Part shown: positions 1 to 9,787 of the stretch, piece after piece
Layout: every line of letters begins with the position of its first letter
Position numbering within the stretch: the stretch's first letter is position 1
Notes under the pieces: model-generated
Told to the model about the DNA's origin: nothing
The model's database searches: none
What the model saw: the letters and a program-made list of their open reading frames with translations, nothing else
Made by a program: the position numbers and the translations under genes
Assembly (NCBI RefSeq): GCF_000151665.1
Contig: NW_013171821.1
Location: 131,929 to 195,928 of the forward strand
Direction: 5' to 3'
Length of the DNA stretch: 64,000 nucleotides
Source of the DNA: Blastocystis hominis
Taxonomy: Eukaryota; Sar; Bigyra; Opalinata; Blastocystidae

Positions 1-548
1 GCAAAGGCTGTACCGGAGAAAATCGGGGATCACGAGAAAACAGACGGATGTTGCGGCTATAAGCTTGTTTTGTTGGTAGCACGCAATGGGCATGCATTAC
101 ATCGTATTCTGCTTCGAAATGCTGGTTTTCTTCTTTAGGTTGCTGGGGAAACCTTGCGTTCCATACAGCAGGAATAATACAATTTGGATAACAAGGCCAG
201 TAGTACTACGCAAGCGTACGTGGTTCAAGTGAGGATTTGTGGTCAATCACTTGTTCGTTTGCAAAGTGAAAATAAGTAAGTATACACCTCACACTCTTCA
301 TAGGACGGGTATTTCTCCACGTCTATATAGAACGGGAGTGAGTTGCTCTATCAGCCCAAACACTTTGTTCGTTAGTCTAATTACTTAAGTGTGTTCTACA
401 AACTAAATTCTTCCTATGTCTGGAATCTTGCGAATCGGTAGTTTCTTTGCACCTCACATGGACAATTTGGACCATTCACACAAAAATGTACTATTATTAC
501 TATTATATATATTATTATTTTTTTTACTTGTATTTCTATTTTCACTTT
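1..548. other. Left-edge region, no assignable gene
   Basis: A frame open from base 1 to a TAG near base 137 could be the 3' end of a gene that starts outside the window, but it is only about 45 codons and matches nothing I recognise. A possible 28-nt GT...TAG intron lies at 276-303. From 485 to 545 the plus strand is a TAT/TTA low-complexity tract just before the next start codon. Confidence 0.3.
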
Positions 549-1160
549 ATGTATCCCGGTATCTCTATTGATGGTAGGCGTGAAGAGGACACTCAGTGTC
601 TTCCATTCTCACAACCTGCTCCTGTGACTGGTGATTATTCTGATCAAGATGGAGAATTCCATACCAGCTCTTTGCGACGTTCAGCGTCGTGTACAGAGTC
701 TGGGCCTGCGATGCACCGTTTGAATTCCGAAAGTGCATGTCCTTCTGGTCTACCAAGAAAAGCGAATAATTTAGAGCATTACCGTTCTAGGTCCTCTCAG
801 AGTTTGAATCTTAACGTTACAACGGCTCCTAATTCAAATGTTCCCGTTTTTGTTATTTCGGATGTGTCGTCCTCGTGTTCTGAAGGAGTATCCCGCCTTC
901 CCTCTCTTTTTGATGACTATTTTTGCAATCAGCGTGTGGATTCGGAGCTCAACCTAAAGGGTGAGCCCAAGGACCACACAACCAGCAATTTTTCTTTAAA
1001 CTCCTCGTCGTACTATGCGCACCGTTTGACCAAGTCTCCGTCATATAGTTGCTATTCTTTAATTTGCTCGTCCGATAATGACGAGATTCCGCGTATTAAT
1101 TATCATGATACCTCCCCCTTTTCGCTTCCCGAATGGACTCTGCCTCCTAGCCATTCCTGA
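549..1160 (+). CDS. Serine-rich hypothetical protein
   Basis: Uninterrupted frame of 203 codons starting at ATG 549 and ending at TGA 1158-1160. The frame stays open upstream of 549, but that part is translated low-complexity TAT/TTA sequence, so the ATG is preferred. The protein is rich in Ser, Asn, Tyr and acidic residues, with no membrane segment, signal peptide or motif I recognise. Ser-Arg patches near residue 35-85 look like kinase targets, which is only an inference. It converges with the minus-strand gene ending at 1236. Additional upstream exons are possible because most neighbours are spliced. Function unknown. Confidence 0.5.
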   Translation: MYPGISIDGRREEDTQCLPFSQPAPVTGDYSDQDGEFHTSSLRRSASCTESGPAMHRLNSESACPSGLPRKANNLEHYRSRSSQSLNLNVTTAPNSNVPVFVISDVSSSCSEGVSRLPSLFDDYFCNQRVDSELNLKGEPKDHTTSNFSLNSSSYYAHRLTKSPSYSCYSLICSSDNDEIPRINYHDTSPFSLPEWTLPPSHS

Positions 1161-1223
1161 TTGACGCTTTTTCTTGTTGTTTCATTGTTCTTTTACGTGA
1201 AAACGCATGAGCGCTCTTTGTTC

Positions 1224-1231
1224 AACAAACA
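1224..1231 (-). terminator. TGTTTGTT 3'-end octamer
   Basis: Exact octamer on the minus strand. Four nt upstream of it the open frame reads GTG T; poly(A) addition after that T would create TAA for the CLASP/CAP-Gly gene. Without it the frame runs two to three codons further into the octamer itself before a TGA. Confidence 0.7.
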
Positions 1232-1235
1232 ATCC

Positions 1236-3086
1236 ACACTTCAAGTCGAGCTAGCTTTGACATAAATCCACTATTCTCCTTCCCGCACTGCGTCCGTATC
1301 TCCATCACATCTCGCTTATACGCCTTCACTGCATCATGATCTTCCTTCACCTCCTCAAACTCCACCAGCAGCCGCAGCTCGGCCTGCAGGCTCTTTATCG
1401 CATTGAACAGAAGCAGCTTGTGCTGCGTGATGCAGTCGTCCACCGAGAGAAATCCCTCCGCCAGGCTCGGTTGCCTCGGTTGCTTCGGTTGCTTCGGCTG
1501 GCTCGACGGCTGGCTCGGCTGCTTCGGCTGGCTCGCCCGGCCCGACTGGGCTGGCTGAGTCGATAGAACCGACGATTGTCCCGACTGGGTCGAGTGCAGC
1601 GATAATGTCCGATGGGCGGACGGCTGGCTCGGAGACGACGGCTACAGTCAACCCAACGCATCAGCACTACGGAGCGAGTCACTAGAGCGGATCGCCGAGG
1701 AAGCGGCGTGGGGATCTTCTGCAAACTGCCATTCCTTCGCAAGCTGCCGTTCGCTTGCAAATCTGCGCGTTAGAAAGCCCAGAAAAGCAAACCGTCGATC
1801 GGGAAGATGGAGGAAGCGACGGTTAGCAGGCCGTAGCCAGGCGAACAATCGAAGAGCTTCCGGTCCTTGATAATCAAGAACCACTGAACAGATACAAGGA
1901 ACACGCCGTCGAATTTGGAGTCGATGCGCTGATCGAGGAGGAGGCCGACGAATAGATTTTGATTAGCTTTGTCCGGATAGCCTGATGGTGAAGAAAGGCA
2001 AGAGAAACAAGCCGATGTATTTGATGGTGCCGTAGCGGATGATATTGCTGTCTTTGAACATTACGTGTTGATTTAGAACGAAAAGCCGATCGTTCTGCTT
2101 AAAGGAAGAGAGGCTGCGCGACACGGACGCGGAAGAGCGTGGCTTCAGCGTTTTCAAGGGCGACGGCGCCTGTCTGGGCGAAACCGAAGGCTGCTAGATG
2201 TGAATTCCGTGCAGAAAGCAGGACAGAGCGTAATGTCCCTCGCTCGCTGCCCTTCTTCCTGGAGGCCGGCAGTTTGCTGTTGATTCTGAGTTTTACGCAC
2301 GCAGAGAAAACAAAACATGGAAGCGAGCCCAGGATAGTCCTTGTCACAGAGCAATACGATCGAGCGCGCCTTGACTCTCACTCTTTCGCTGTAGCTGGAC
2401 ACAGCTTTCTACGATGAAGCCAAATCCGCGAATACCCACCACAATCGCGAGAGAGATGATCGTTTGGAAACTGTCCACCACGTTGGACGGCCAGTACTTG
2501 AGAATGTATTCCAGACACTGAATGCTCGTATCAGCTACCTTCTCACTGAGAAAAGAGGGGGATAGAAAAATCAATACCTTCGATTATCGATCGATGTGGT
2601 TATAACGGTTATATTTGTTTTCATTACTATATTTTTTGTCATCGAAAGGCAGGTCTGAGCAATGCTCGAACTAATCACCTGGTGGTTAAGGCAGAGAGAC
2701 GCGAATACGGTGATTCCCGAAGATACTTTTTCTAGATATGTAGGAAATATATTGGAAGCGATTCTGTCAAAGGAGTTCTTTAAGTTTTCGGAGAAAAGCT
2801 GAATAATTTTACAGGTTTTCACCACGATTTTCGAGCGATTATCGTTGGCCTGCGCTTGATAAGATGTAGCACCAACTACGAGAGAAATGAATGACGATCG
2901 CAAATCCGTGACGTCGGAAGCCTTTAGGATAAAGCTCTCGGGATGCTCAGCAACGGACTAAGAGATCAGTGGAGAAGCAAGAATTCGCACTTGTAGCTTA
3001 TCCAATGCCTTCATCACGTCCTCAAACGCAGAAGACTTGCTCTGCAGAACAGAAACAATTCCGGAAACGTCCAAAGGACCAGGCAT
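1236..3086 (-). CDS. TOG (CLASP-type) plus CAP-Gly microtubule-binding protein
   Basis: Assembled from about ten exons, ATG at 3086-3084. The N-terminal half reads as a CLASP_N TOG/HEAT domain: a TDLRSSF start, an LEYILKYWP helix (compare the LLxxWP helix of CLASPs) and a VRVKARS helix. Then comes a basic Ser/Pro linker, a CAP-Gly domain (about 2060-1830; IIRYGTIKYIG, FVGLLLD, then an aromatic strand), an SQP/KQP-rich linker and a C-terminal coiled coil (1440-1240). CAP-Gly domains bind the tubulin/EB1 EEY/F tail and TOG domains bind tubulin, so a microtubule plus-end role in the cytoplasm is likely. One intron (1982-2012) must be GC-AG to keep the CAP-Gly frame. No genomic stop at the natural end; TAA is probably made by polyadenylation. 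One middle exon-intron choice (about 2650-2800) is uncertain. Confidence 0.75.
1982..2012 (-). other. GC-AG intron (31 nt)
   Basis: Removing this segment joins KYIG to YPDKANQ in frame inside the CAP-Gly domain. It starts GCTTG and ends ATCAG on the minus strand. No GT donor nearby gives an open frame. Confidence 0.6.
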
Positions 3087-3199
3087 AAGATTTATTCGAA
3101 TTCCAAATAGGCAATTATCGGAACGAAGCTAAGCACAAACGATAAAATTAAAAACAGCACTAGGAAATGCTGCAACGTAGAGATAATACGAGCGAAAGC

Positions 3200-3207
3200 A
3201 ACAAACA
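3200..3207 (-). terminator. TGTTTGTT 3'-end octamer (DHHC gene)
   Basis: Exact octamer 22 bases beyond the TAG stop of the palmitoyltransferase gene on the minus strand. It marks the boundary with the downstream CLASP/CAP-Gly gene. Confidence 0.7.
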
Positions 3208-3229
3208 AAAAGCTCCAAATAATGGAATT

Positions 3230-4297
3230 CTACTGGTTCTTCTTCTCCTCCAGACTTGGCTCCTCCCTCACCGTTTCGTACGCGCGGCTCCTGTCGTAGT
3301 AGAAAAATTCTTGACTCAGCTTGCTCAGAATCACATTCATGTATTTTCCTTCCAGTGGAACAGCCCACCGAATGCAGGGAGGCTCTCCCATCATGCTAAC
3401 CAAACAGTCGTAAAAGCAGTTCTAGTTCGCATGCACAAACTTGCTCTACCTCAAGAGTGTTCACTCTGTACTGCTTTAAATACTCCACGTAGCTCAGATC
3501 GTAGCGAATCATGTTGATTTGGTCCCACAGCAACAGCAACGAAAAGATGCTGAAGCAGAGCGATGAGAAGACCTCGATCATGATTACGACCAGGTAAAAT
3601 GCGGAGGAATCAATCTGGGGGTACCAAAACCAAAGCTGGACTCGAGGGGGGAGATGGCGAATGAGATCAAAGGAATCACGAAGAAGATGAAACGAAATGT
3701 GCTTCTAGTTCGGTAAGGAGTTGCAGAGAAGGCAGCAAACGACAAGATCGGCGCGGTGGAGCCACAAAAAACCGATACCAAGAAACGAAGCGAACACTTC
3801 TCCGACGTGAACGTAGAGAAGGAAAAGGAAAAAGTGCTTCTGGTTTCGAGCGCCTACGCAGTTGTTGATCCAGCTAGGGTCGAAGTACGCACCCAATCCT
3901 ACGGGCAATGGTGATCCATCTTTAGAATGCAGGTTTTACACCGGCTACAATGGTGAGCGCGAAACGGTTTCATCCGGTTACATTTTCTGAAAGGGAGGTG
4001 ATGAACAGACAAAACGTACTTACAATAACAACTCGCGTTTGTTTCTATATACAACTTACGCTCTTCTTCAGAGATTTCCTACGAGAAAAAGCAGGAACGG
4101 GTACTCTACTCTAGACTGAATTACGCATCCTGGTTCTGTAGTCGTCGACTGGACTCCGCACCAAATAACCATGAAAACCAGTAGATAGATAGTATCTCGA
4201 AGAATGCGTCCTTTTAGGGAATACCCATAAGAGGGATAAATGATCCAATAAATATTACACCAAAAAACAAATGCAACTTGCAAATAGGCCTATTCAT
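3230..4297 (-). CDS. DHHC palmitoyltransferase
   Basis: Protein S-acyltransferase that would attach palmitate to cysteines of substrate proteins at Golgi or plasma membranes. After splicing, the cysteine-rich domain reads C-x2-C, then [11 protein letters not shown] and MDHHCPW, then a split INNCVG and NQKHFF; DHHC is the catalytic motif. Two membrane helices precede it with a TEPG motif (the DPG-type site), and two follow. After the last helices come [11 protein letters not shown] and a WAVPL block, which occupy the TTxE and PaCCT-like positions of the family. ATG at 4297-4295; TAG stop at 3232-3230. Clear introns of 29-33 nt; the exon joins between 3580 and 3790 are not fully settled. Confidence 0.85.
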
Positions 4298-4703
4298 CAG
4301 CGCAATGCGCAAAACGAAACGCAAGTCATCACAATAAGTCCAGAAAGGTCGTTATAAACGAACCAAATTCTTTTCCCACAAAACATGATAAAAGTGTGAA
4401 AGTGTGTTTTTGAAATATATTAATTTGATGTTGCTTGGTTGTTGCTATCCACACTGCAATACCATATCAAACTTGCCGCTAACAGGAAAGCAGATTCTTA
4501 CAAACCAAGAAAGAGTTATGATATTGGTAGGAACCAGATATGATACATAATTGTAGAAAGGAAATACGAAAAATGTTGGTGGGTGCTAAGACGTACAGTG
4601 ATTGTACGCTCATAATAATCAACCTTCTTATAATGATGACTGGTTACTGAAGGTTAAGGATAGGAATTTTATTCAGTCTACCCTGGTTTCAATATATTAA
4701 AGT
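4298..4703. other. Divergent intergenic region
   Basis: AT-rich spacer between the divergently transcribed DHHC gene (minus) and importin beta (plus). No frame, repeat or RNA gene seen; presumably holds both promoters. Confidence 0.5.
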
Positions 4704-7502
4704 ATGGACTACGTTCAGCTTTTGGAACAATTTTCTAGTATAGGTAGGCATCGTGTCTTTTGGCGGGTTTCTAACGTCTTAGATAATCAGCAGCGACAGC
4801 AGGCTGAGAATGAATTAATGAACCGATTGAATGAGAATTTTCCGGAATATGTGACTCGTATGATGGAGATTCTTGTAAACCAATCCTACAGCGATGTTTG
4901 CCGACAGATGGCTGGAACTTTATTTAAACGATCGATCTCAAGCCTTGTAGGCGATGTATCGCTGCTCGTTAACGTTTCTAGAACGGGGAAATTTTGGAAC
5001 AAAAGCAAGTAATGTGGAGGGATATGGACAGCACATTACGCGAACGAATTAAAAGTGCAGTACGCAATTTGCTGAGCTCGTCAATCTAGATGACACAATG
5101 TCTTGGTGATAGTTCTACACCTGTGCGCAACGCGGCTGCCTCCGCAGTTTCAGCCATCGCAAAGATCGAGCTCCCGATCGGTCTGTGGGATGATCTCTTT
5201 GTGAATCTCGAATCTGTGATCATGAACACATCTCTGGACTCGGGTCCGCGCATTGCGTGCGTGGAGACGGTTCGCTACATCTGCGAAGATCTTCCCAGCA
5301 TGAACGTTGCTCTGTCCAGCACGATCATGCAGCTCCTTCTAAACGTCCTCAGCACCGAGCAGCCTCCCGATCTCTGGTCCGAGGCGGTCCACGCTCTCGC
5401 CAGCGCGCTCAACTTCGCGGAAGGGTTCCTCGAAGACTCCGCGCAGCTCCTCCGACTCATGCAGGCCTTGCTGAACGCTTGCCGCGCGTCGTCGCTGGAA
5501 GTGCAGTGCCAAGGCTTCGACTGCCTGAATATCGTCTTCGAGGACTTCTACCCGAAGATCGGTCCGTTTTTCGACGAGTTTTACAAGGCCTGCGAGGCGG
5601 CGCTGTGCAGCGAGGTGTCCGAGCTGGCGATCCGCGGCGCGCTGACGCTCTACACGCTGCTGGACGTGGAGTTGGAGGAGGAGCAGATGGGCGAGCCGAC
5701 GCTGCAGCTGGGCAAGCAGTACGGAGAGAAGCTGGCGCGGAGCTTGTGCTCGGTGATGGTCAAGCAGGAGGAGGACGACACGGGCGAGACTATGACGCCC
5801 GCAGCGGCCGCAGCGACGTGTCTGCGCGCGCTGGCGGAGGTGCTGCGGAACGGTAGCGACGCGCAGAGGCGATGAGGCGTAGATTTGGTGCAGGTGGTGT
5901 GGCCGTTCGTGAACGACAACATCAACTCGAGCGACTGGCACTACAAAGAGGCCGCCATTATGGTGTTCGGCTGCCTCCTGCAGGGCCCCGACCCCTACTT
6001 CATGGCGGACATCGTCAAGTCGGGCACCTCCATGCTGCTCACCATGATCCTTTCCGACCCCTCCGTCGCCGTCCGCGACTCCGCCGCCTGGGTCCTCAGC
6101 CAGATCTGCGCGCGCTTCCTCCAGGTGATTCCCTCCGAGCTCACGCACCCGCTGCTCGACTGCCTCGTCGCCGCGCTCGACATGCAGCCGCGCGTCGCGC
6201 AGCACGCCGCGGCGGCGCTCTCCGCGGTCTGCGACGGCGTGGCGAACTCGCCGTCCAGCGAGCTGCTGCAGCCCTACCTGGAAGTGCTGCTGAACAAGCT
6301 GCTCGGCTGCGCGCGGCGCATGGACAGCGCCAGCAACCAGCTCCGCGAGAGCGCGGCGTACGCCCTGATGAGTTTGATCGCGTGCGCGGGTCCGGGCAGC
6401 GAGGAGCTGCTGGTGGGGTTCTATCAGTTCGTGCTGCAGCAGAGCGAGAACGTGCTGGCGGCGCAGGTTCCGGGGAGCGACATGGAGCAGGCGTTCTTGC
6501 TGCAGCGGTTCTACTGCATCGCGCTGGTGGCGCTGCTGGAGCGACTGAAGAGCCTGGTGAAGATCGAGGTGGACCGGATCGCGACGCTGGCGCTGCGAGT
6601 AGGAGAGGGAGGAGAGAGCGAGGCCGTAGATCCTGGAGAGCAACAACACGTCGGCGCACCCGCAGGCGATTCTGCTGTACCAGGCGTTGGTGATCAACAC
6701 GGGAATGGACGCTCTGCGCTACATGGTGGGAAGCAGCTCCGCGGTTTGACCGTAGAACGATTTCTTGTCGTATATCGTGATGGCGATCTCGCAGCCGAAC
6801 GACGTGTCCACGTGCCGCTGCGCGATCAACTGCTTCAGCGACATTCTGCTGACGATCGGCAGCAGCGAGGGCTCGCAGGAGCAGCAGCAGTGCGCGGTGC
6901 AGATCCAGAAAGTGCACAACATGCTGATTAAGAGCGTGGTGGAGAGTCTGAAGAGCTCCAACACGCCGAGCGACATTCTCCCGGACCTCTTCACCTGCCT
7001 GTCCTGCTTCTACTGGGAGATGAAGGAGCTGATTCTGCCGTTCACGCAGGAGATTCTGGAGATCTCGTACGTGGCCTCCAGCACCACAAACATCACCACG
7101 ACCTTCCAGGAGGACTTGGAGTGGTACGAGCGGTTGTTCTGCTCGGTCGTGGAGCTCTGGGACTCGATCTCGAACGTGGTTCTGACCATGGGTCCCACCG
7201 CGGATTCCTTCCTCCAGGACGCGCTCAATCTCGTCGGACGCGTCATGGTGAGCAAGTTCGACTCGCAGCAGCTGGACAAGGCGATGGTGCTCATGCTGCG
7301 CGATCTGGCGTACGAGATGGGAGAGCGAGCAGCGAAGATGGTGAGTGTGGGGGAGCGGAGTGAGGTGTAGGTGTTGGACAGCCCCGCGTATCACTCGCTG
7401 CTCTCGCATTGTCGGGATATTGGCGGAGAGTGCGCTCAAGCGGCGGAGGAGAGCGATAGGGCGCTGGTTATGACGAGTCAGCATGTCTATACGAATTGGT
7501 AA
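4704..7502 (+). CDS. Importin subunit beta (karyopherin beta-1)
   Basis: Nuclear transport receptor that carries cargo, directly or through importin alpha, across the nuclear pore and releases it on RanGTP. Eight exons give an 857-residue protein, close to the usual ~870. The importin-beta N domain (residues about 15-75, with QQRQQAENEL and RQMAGTLFKRS) is followed by HEAT repeats throughout, including DSAAWVLSQI and the acidic loop ELEEEQMG typical of importin beta. Introns: 4744-4782, 4947-4981, 5060-5089, 5853-5882, 6599-6629, 6726-6755 and 7341-7370, five of them 30-31 nt. ATG at 4704, TAA at 7500-7502. GC content rises sharply from about 5300 to 7300. Confidence 0.95.
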
Positions 7503-7534
7503 AGTGTTTTATGTGTATTGGTTATTTTTCGGAG

Positions 7535-7542
7535 TGTTTGTT
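7535..7542 (+). terminator. TGTTTGTT 3'-end octamer (importin beta)
   Basis: Exact octamer 33 nt after the TAA of importin beta. Confidence 0.6.
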
Positions 7543-7843
7543 GCATACCGCTTCGCCTTGTTGGAGAGAATGGGATTGATAGGAGCGATGATGAGCTAAG
7601 GATTTATAGATGCGATGATGAGCTAAGGATTAGCCTGTCGATACAGTGAATAGTGGGAGGATGAATGCTCTGACTACGTTTTTGGGGTGATGCAATTGAA
7701 AAATGGAAGTGGATAGCAAGAATCAACCCATTGGAGGATCTGAATTCGTGGCGATTTGATTAGGATATACTTATTAGCTGTACTTTAAGAGGATATACAT
7801 CCACCAGGAGCTGTTCCAGATATTGCAAGCGTTGATTGGAGTG

Positions 7844-9700
7844 ATGGATTGGATTTCTTTACTGATCCTCGTGTGTATTGCCATTATTTTGTGTGCTGCT
7901 GATTGGTTGCTCATTCGGTTTTATCTATCGGAGTTGGAGAAAACGAAAAGCCGAATTGGATTTATTATTGTCGTTGTAAATATCCTTTCAACTCTGCTTC
8001 CTAGGGATTATGTTTCTTCGTTGCGCAATTCGCACTCTGCCTTCTTCCGGTGGATGACACTGCGAATGAATTCACCACGGATTGTGGAGTTTTAACCCCC
8101 CGTCAAGTGAAGTGTAGAACTGGGACTCTACGTGTGATTCCAGTAGCATGCTTATGCTATGGAATGGTGTGTATTATGCATTAATTTTGCTTGCTGTCTG
8201 TATTCTACCTGTTTGCGTTTTTCTGTACGAAAACGAAGCTTCGCTGCTATATCCACAATTGTTGCACTCACTGCTCCACCCTAACTCCACCTTTTCTCAA
8301 AAACTATCAAAACCCGTCACCGTTCTTATTCTTGTTGTAGGGTCAATAGGAATCACATCGATTCTCGCTCTGCTCTACTATTTTCTAGAAAGAAATGGAA
8401 CTACTGTTGATGGCGACTATACCATTTCTATCCGATATGCAATACCCAGTCTTGTCACTCTTTGCTCTTGGGTATTGTTCATCTTCTTTGTTCCTTATGG
8501 AATGGTTTATTTGCCAATACACCTGTTTACGTTGCTTTTGAATCCTTGCATTACCTAGAGAATTCCTTCAGTATGTACGACGGAGAAAATCCGGACGTTT
8601 TGAGGAACGACTTCGCAAATCGGAGGAAATGAGTCGTCTTTTACGACTTCAAGTTCCCGAACTGGTATCAATCGGTGAGAATCTTCTCAAAATAAATATC
8701 CGTTGTGTTACAAATGTTTTGTGTCTTTTATCACACACCAAGAACTCAACAAACAATCGCTTAAACTTAGAGACCGCATTTGCTTTCATGCCCGTATCAA
8801 ATCGATGAATCGGGTGTATCAGCAAGCCACGTATTGCACGTGTCTCTCCTCTTCCACATAGGCGTGAGATGGAGGAACAGTTCCGATCCATCTGTAGAAC
8901 TGAAGTAGAAAGGAAACAACGTGACGGGGAAGTGACCTTTGTTCTTTGGAGCGCTTTCCTGTTTTGTGGCTCCCTCCTCAGTCTGCTTCTTCTCGTTTCG
9001 ATACTGATTCACCTTGTTGTGTACACGATTCCGCTCAATTTGCGCGGGAAACCATTAATATCTTGGGGAATGGAGGCTTTTACAGCTTTGCAGTGGAAGT
9101 ACCCTTCTGTCATGATGATTTTTGTAAATCAACGGTTCTATTTATCAACGCTAGACTGACTTATTTGCCTTGTTTATTCAACTATGCGCTCTTTCAGCCC
9201 TTCATGCTTTGGGACTTGGTTCCTACTCTCTCGAACGGCACGCCACATTGTTAAATGCCTTTATGATCAACAGCTTGGTAGTTCTACTCACTGTGCCAGC
9301 GAATTTGCACTTTCTCATCTTGCTGTATCGCGATGCCTTCGATTCTACTGCTCTGCAAACACAGATTCTGCAGTTCGAAAATGGCCATTACATCTCAATG
9401 ATGATGAAATATGCTATTTTGGAGTTCGCCTTCTTGTTTTTTACAGGAATTTCTATAATCGTGATGCTGATTCTCTATTTCTGTAAACCATTCCGTTGGG
9501 CAACGCGTCCTGCTCCCTCCGAAGAAGTGATCGAGGTGCATGAGAAGAAGGTGAGTCGTTGGATACAGTTCTTCTCTTCGTCATCCAAGCAAACCTTTGA
9601 ACAAGTAAGAGAAGAGTATTCCAAGCTAATCGCTCTCACGCAATCTTCTCATCTTTCCCTCTCCTCGTTTTCTCTTTATTCAAACAAACAATCAATTAAT
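7844..9700 (+). CDS. LMBR1-family multi-pass membrane protein
   Basis: Member of the LMBR1/LMBRD family (lipocalin-receptor or lysosomal cobalamin-exporter type, about nine membrane helices). The N-terminus MDWISLLILVC is followed by a helix ending LCLLPVDDTAN, the family's LLPxDxxN signature; then a disulphide-type loop (TDCGNWDSTCD), LWNGVYYALI, and a VCVFLYENEA block like the family's FYxE helix. The central KSGRFEERLRKSEEMSRLLRLQ stretch is the expected coiled segment, and four more helices follow up to about 9500. Introns at 7976-8004, 8089-8117 and 8531-8558 are clear; those near 8640-8870 and 9130-9160 are less so. The conserved part ends near 9650; beyond that the frame is only antisense to SNRNP40. 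The true stop was not found. Confidence 0.75.
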
Positions 9701-9744
9701 CCAATCCAATCCCCTTCCACGCTTCCTCATTATTCAAACAAACA
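9683..9744 (-). terminator. Two TGTTTGTT octamers in tandem (SNRNP40 3' end)
   Basis: Exact octamers on the minus strand at 9737-9744 and 9683-9690, each within a near-identical context (TATTCAAACAAACAATC on the plus strand). The nearer one lies 44 bases past the SNRNP40 stop. Confidence 0.6.
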
Positions 9745-9787
9745 ATCCAATCGATCCACTTCCCTCTTCTCTCTCTCTCTCTTTCTA

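Noticed and set aside
2344-2574. Apparent membrane helix (IISLAIVVGIRGFGFIV) in the CLASP/CAP-Gly gene
   Set aside because: Part of it is a 31-nt intron; the spliced sequence fits a TOG helix without a membrane segment.
3130-3230. Hydrophobic run downstream of the DHHC gene that looked like two more membrane helices
   Set aside because: It lies after the TAG stop and contains the exact 3'-end octamer, so it is 3' untranslated sequence and spacer.
5339-7484. Long minus-strand frames opposite importin beta
   Set aside because: Arg/Gln/His-rich shadows of GC-rich importin exons.
8748-8755. Minus-strand octamer inside the LMBR1-family gene
   Set aside because: It lies within a coding exon (LNKQS) with no minus-strand gene upstream of it, so it is most likely chance.
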